Shown one piece after another: positions 62,397 through 64,000 of a stretch of 64,000 nucleotides of DNA. Source of the stretch: Maricaulis sp034659015. GTDB lineage: Bacteria > Pseudomonadota > Alphaproteobacteria > Caulobacterales > Maricaulaceae. The stretch lies in assembly GCA_034659015.1 (NCBI GenBank), contig JAYEGL010000012.1:62001-126000 (forward strand), in the 5' to 3' direction. A program made the translations under genes and the position numbers. The notes below the pieces were generated by a model. That model searched no databases, was not told where the DNA came from, and saw only the letters and a list, made by a program, of their open reading frames with translations. Each line of letters starts with the position of its first letter. The stretch's first letter is position 1.

Positions 62397-63362
62397 ATGT
62401 TCCGACACACTCTGCTGTGCGGCTCGGCCGTCGCACTTCTTTCGGCCTCCGCCGCCTTTGCCGGCGACGCTGAATGGTTCCCGCCGGACCCGCCCAACAG
62501 CGCGGCCGCCGGCGAATGCTATGCCCGCGTGCGCATCGAACCGGAGTACGACGCCTATTCCGAACAGGTGACGACCCAGGACTCCTATGAGCGCTATGAC
62601 GTGGCGCCGCCGCGTCTGCGCGAGGAAACGCGCGAATACATCTCCCGCGAAGCGGGCGTGCGCTACATCGTGCACGAACCGGTCTACGAGACGGTCACCG
62701 AGACGGTGCAGATCCGTCCGTCCTACGTGGAATACGTGGTCGAGCCGGCCGTGCACGACACTGTGACCGAGACCATCATGGTGCGTGAACCGCGCATGGT
62801 GTGGCGCCGCGGTTATGTGCCGGGCGCGCAGATGACCCGTTTCGACAGCGAGACCGGCGAGGTCTGGTGTCTGGTCGAGGAAGAGGGCGAATACCGCACG
62901 GTTACGCGCAATATCGTGGTCGAGCCTGCCCAGATCCGCGAGATCGAGCATCCGGCGGAGTACTCCACCATCACCCGCGACGTGCTCGTCCAGGAAGCCC
63001 GCGTCGAGGAAGTTCCGATCGAGGAGCGCCGCGACACCTACCGGATCGAGGTGCTCGACCAGCACGCCACGGTCGACAGCCATGTCGTACCGGTGCAGAC
63101 CGACACGATCACCCGCTATTCGTTGCGTCGGGAAGAGCGCTGGGAATGGCGCCTGATGGATTGCGAGGATATCGAGCTGCCGGGCTACAATCCGCCGTCC
63201 GGGTCCGGCCATCCGCCGGCCGTGGCAGAAAACCGCGCGGCTCCGGCGCCGCAGGGCAATACCTATCTCTACGGCACCGACATGCCGGTCCAGGACGACA
63301 GCTATTCGGAAGAGGTTCCGGTGGCCGAAGTGTCCTATTCCACCCGCACCCGGCGCCACTGA
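62397..63362 (+). CDS. Unrecognised secreted protein with tandem beta-strand repeats
   Basis: 321 residues. A signal peptide (MFRHTLLCGSAVALLSASAA) is cut near FAG/D. The mature protein repeats a ~21-25 residue unit of the form Y-x-T-V-T-E-x-V-x-V plus a charged segment: YETVTETVQIRPSYVEYVV, HDTVTETIMVREPRMVW, YRTVTRNIVVEPAQIREI, YSTITRDVLVQEARVEEV, with more divergent ones on both sides. The alternation of Val/Thr with charged residues suggests extended beta structure. Two cysteines in the middle and one near the C-terminus. I do not recognise a family. The ATG at 62397 has AGGGGGA upstream; the ATG 57 bp earlier gives a worse signal. Confidence 0.8.
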   Translation: MFRHTLLCGSAVALLSASAAFAGDAEWFPPDPPNSAAAGECYARVRIEPEYDAYSEQVTTQDSYERYDVAPPRLREETREYISREAGVRYIVHEPVYETVTETVQIRPSYVEYVVEPAVHDTVTETIMVREPRMVWRRGYVPGAQMTRFDSETGEVWCLVEEEGEYRTVTRNIVVEPAQIREIEHPAEYSTITRDVLVQEARVEEVPIEERRDTYRIEVLDQHATVDSHVVPVQTDTITRYSLRREERWEWRLMDCEDIELPGYNPPSGSGHPPAVAENRAAPAPQGNTYLYGTDMPVQDDSYSEEVPVAEVSYSTRTRRH

Positions 63363-63402
63363 GGTTCGGGGCTGGACCTGTCCGGCTGAAGACACAAGAT
63401 GG

Positions 63403-63436
63403 ACGGCGCGGGAGCGATCCCGCGCCGTTCTTGTTT
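63403..63436 (+). terminator. Intrinsic terminator after the beta-repeat protein gene
   Basis: ACGGCGCGGGA, loop GCGA, complementary TCCCGCGCCGT followed by TCTTGTTTT. It lies 41 bp past the stop. Confidence 0.8.
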
Positions 63437-63462
63437 TCGCACCCTTGCCGGAGGGAGGCTTC

Positions 63463-64000
63463 ATGGCCGTGCAGGACTACGTCGTGGGATATGGCAGCCT
63501 GCTGTCGAGCTACAGCCGCACCACCTATTCCGGGCTGACCGAGCCGGCCATGCCCGTGGTCGCACTGGGCTGGCGGCGCGGCTGGACGGTGCGCTATACC
63601 GACGAGGCCGCGACCTATGCCGGCGTGCGCCCGGCCCCCGGCCATATGCTCGACGCAGCCCTCGTGCCCACCGAGATCACCGACGAGTTGCGCCACCGCG
63701 AACGCGGCTACGTCTTCACCGAACTGGCGCCGGAGACCGTGCGACCGGCCGATCCCCGGCATGGCGAACTGCCCGAGGGCCGGTTCTGGGTCGTGGTCAA
63801 TCGCGAACAGGTCCGCGCCGATACCAGCCATCCGATCCCGCAATCCTATGTCGACACCTGTCTGGTGGGCTGTCTGGAAACCGGCGGCGAGGCCCGGGCA
63901 CGGGCCTTCATCCGCAATACCGAGCTGTGGGATGCCCACTGGATCGACGACCGCGACAGCGCGACCCCCGTCTATCCGCGCCTCACTCCCGCCACGCCGG
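63463..64000 (+). CDS. Gamma-glutamylcyclotransferase-like protein (partial, 3' end outside window)
   Basis: At least 179 residues. The N-terminal motif VVGYGSLLSS is the YGSL substrate-binding loop of the gamma-glutamylcyclotransferase fold, which forms 5-oxoproline from gamma-glutamyl amines. The strand PAMPVVALGWRRGWTVRY follows. The catalytic Glu would be expected near RERGYVFTELAPE, but I cannot be sure which residue serves. The ATG at 63463 has GGAGGGAGG upstream. The gene runs off the window. Confidence 0.82.
   Translation, partial: MAVQDYVVGYGSLLSSYSRTTYSGLTEPAMPVVALGWRRGWTVRYTDEAATYAGVRPAPGHMLDAALVPTEITDELRHRERGYVFTELAPETVRPADPRHGELPEGRFWVVVNREQVRADTSHPIPQSYVDTCLVGCLETGGEARARAFIRNTELWDAHWIDDRDSATPVYPRLTPATP

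Overview
The window reads as a GC-rich alphaproteobacterial chromosome, most likely a stalked or marine member of the Caulobacterales/Maricaulales (Hyphomonadaceae-like). The lineage markers are ChpT (2844-3515), GcrA (33922-34461), a DUF4167 protein, the alphaproteobacterial type of dCTP deaminase, a DUF3333-type PstA, and Caulobacter-style promoter elements. Genes are dense, many overlap by ATGA, and long antisense open frames are a by-product of the high GC content. I saw no prophage, insertion sequence, CRISPR array or integrase.

Layout. 1-3515: a hybrid CheA cut by the left edge, and ChpT. 3733-13762: envelope and housekeeping genes (M23 peptidase, glyoxalase-related protein, ClpB, MOSC protein, DUF4167 protein, PrmC, RF1, Sel1-repeat protein, MAPEG protein). 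13763-19068: a possible short transcript, a TetR-controlled ABC export operon, a composite palindromic repeat, and an operon of two small membrane proteins plus an XRE regulator behind three stacked palindromes. 19202-24423: 1-Cys peroxiredoxin, SixA-like phosphatase, GT2 glycosyltransferase with an overlapping small membrane protein, S9 peptidase and tRNA-Gly(CCC). 24502-33716: two TrkH potassium transporters around a dicarboxylate-type symporter, dCTP deaminase and ApaG; then HslO, ArgD and a lone ABC-2 permease. 33922-39627: gcrA, a TM2 protein, a GH5 lipoprotein, and a LysR-divergent cyclase/EamA/NAD(P)-binding operon.

39797-42976 looks like a bicarbonate-handling module: periplasmic alpha-carbonic anhydrase, SbtA-type bicarbonate transporter, SbtB-type PII-like protein and a divergent LysR of the OxyR subfamily without the redox cysteines. 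43009-50235 is the phosphate regulon (phoR-pstC-pstA-pstB-phoU-phoB, no pstS) with a three-half-site Pho box before pstC; PstC and PstA both carry large extra periplasmic regions. 50513-56444 is a tripartite RND efflux operon. 56517-60855 holds two tandem M13 metallopeptidase lipoproteins. The window ends with a DUF819 transporter, an unrecognised periplasmic beta-repeat protein and a partial gamma-glutamylcyclotransferase.

The most notable non-coding signals are a ~108 bp dispersed repeat in two copies (22216-22324 and 31550-31657) whose terminal hairpins differ in sequence but keep perfect pairing and whose ends supply the stop codons of neighbouring genes; the 169 bp palindromic element at 18012-18180; and the triple-palindrome promoter at 19084-19139. 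Regulatory-site calls are from reading the sequence and were not tested computationally.
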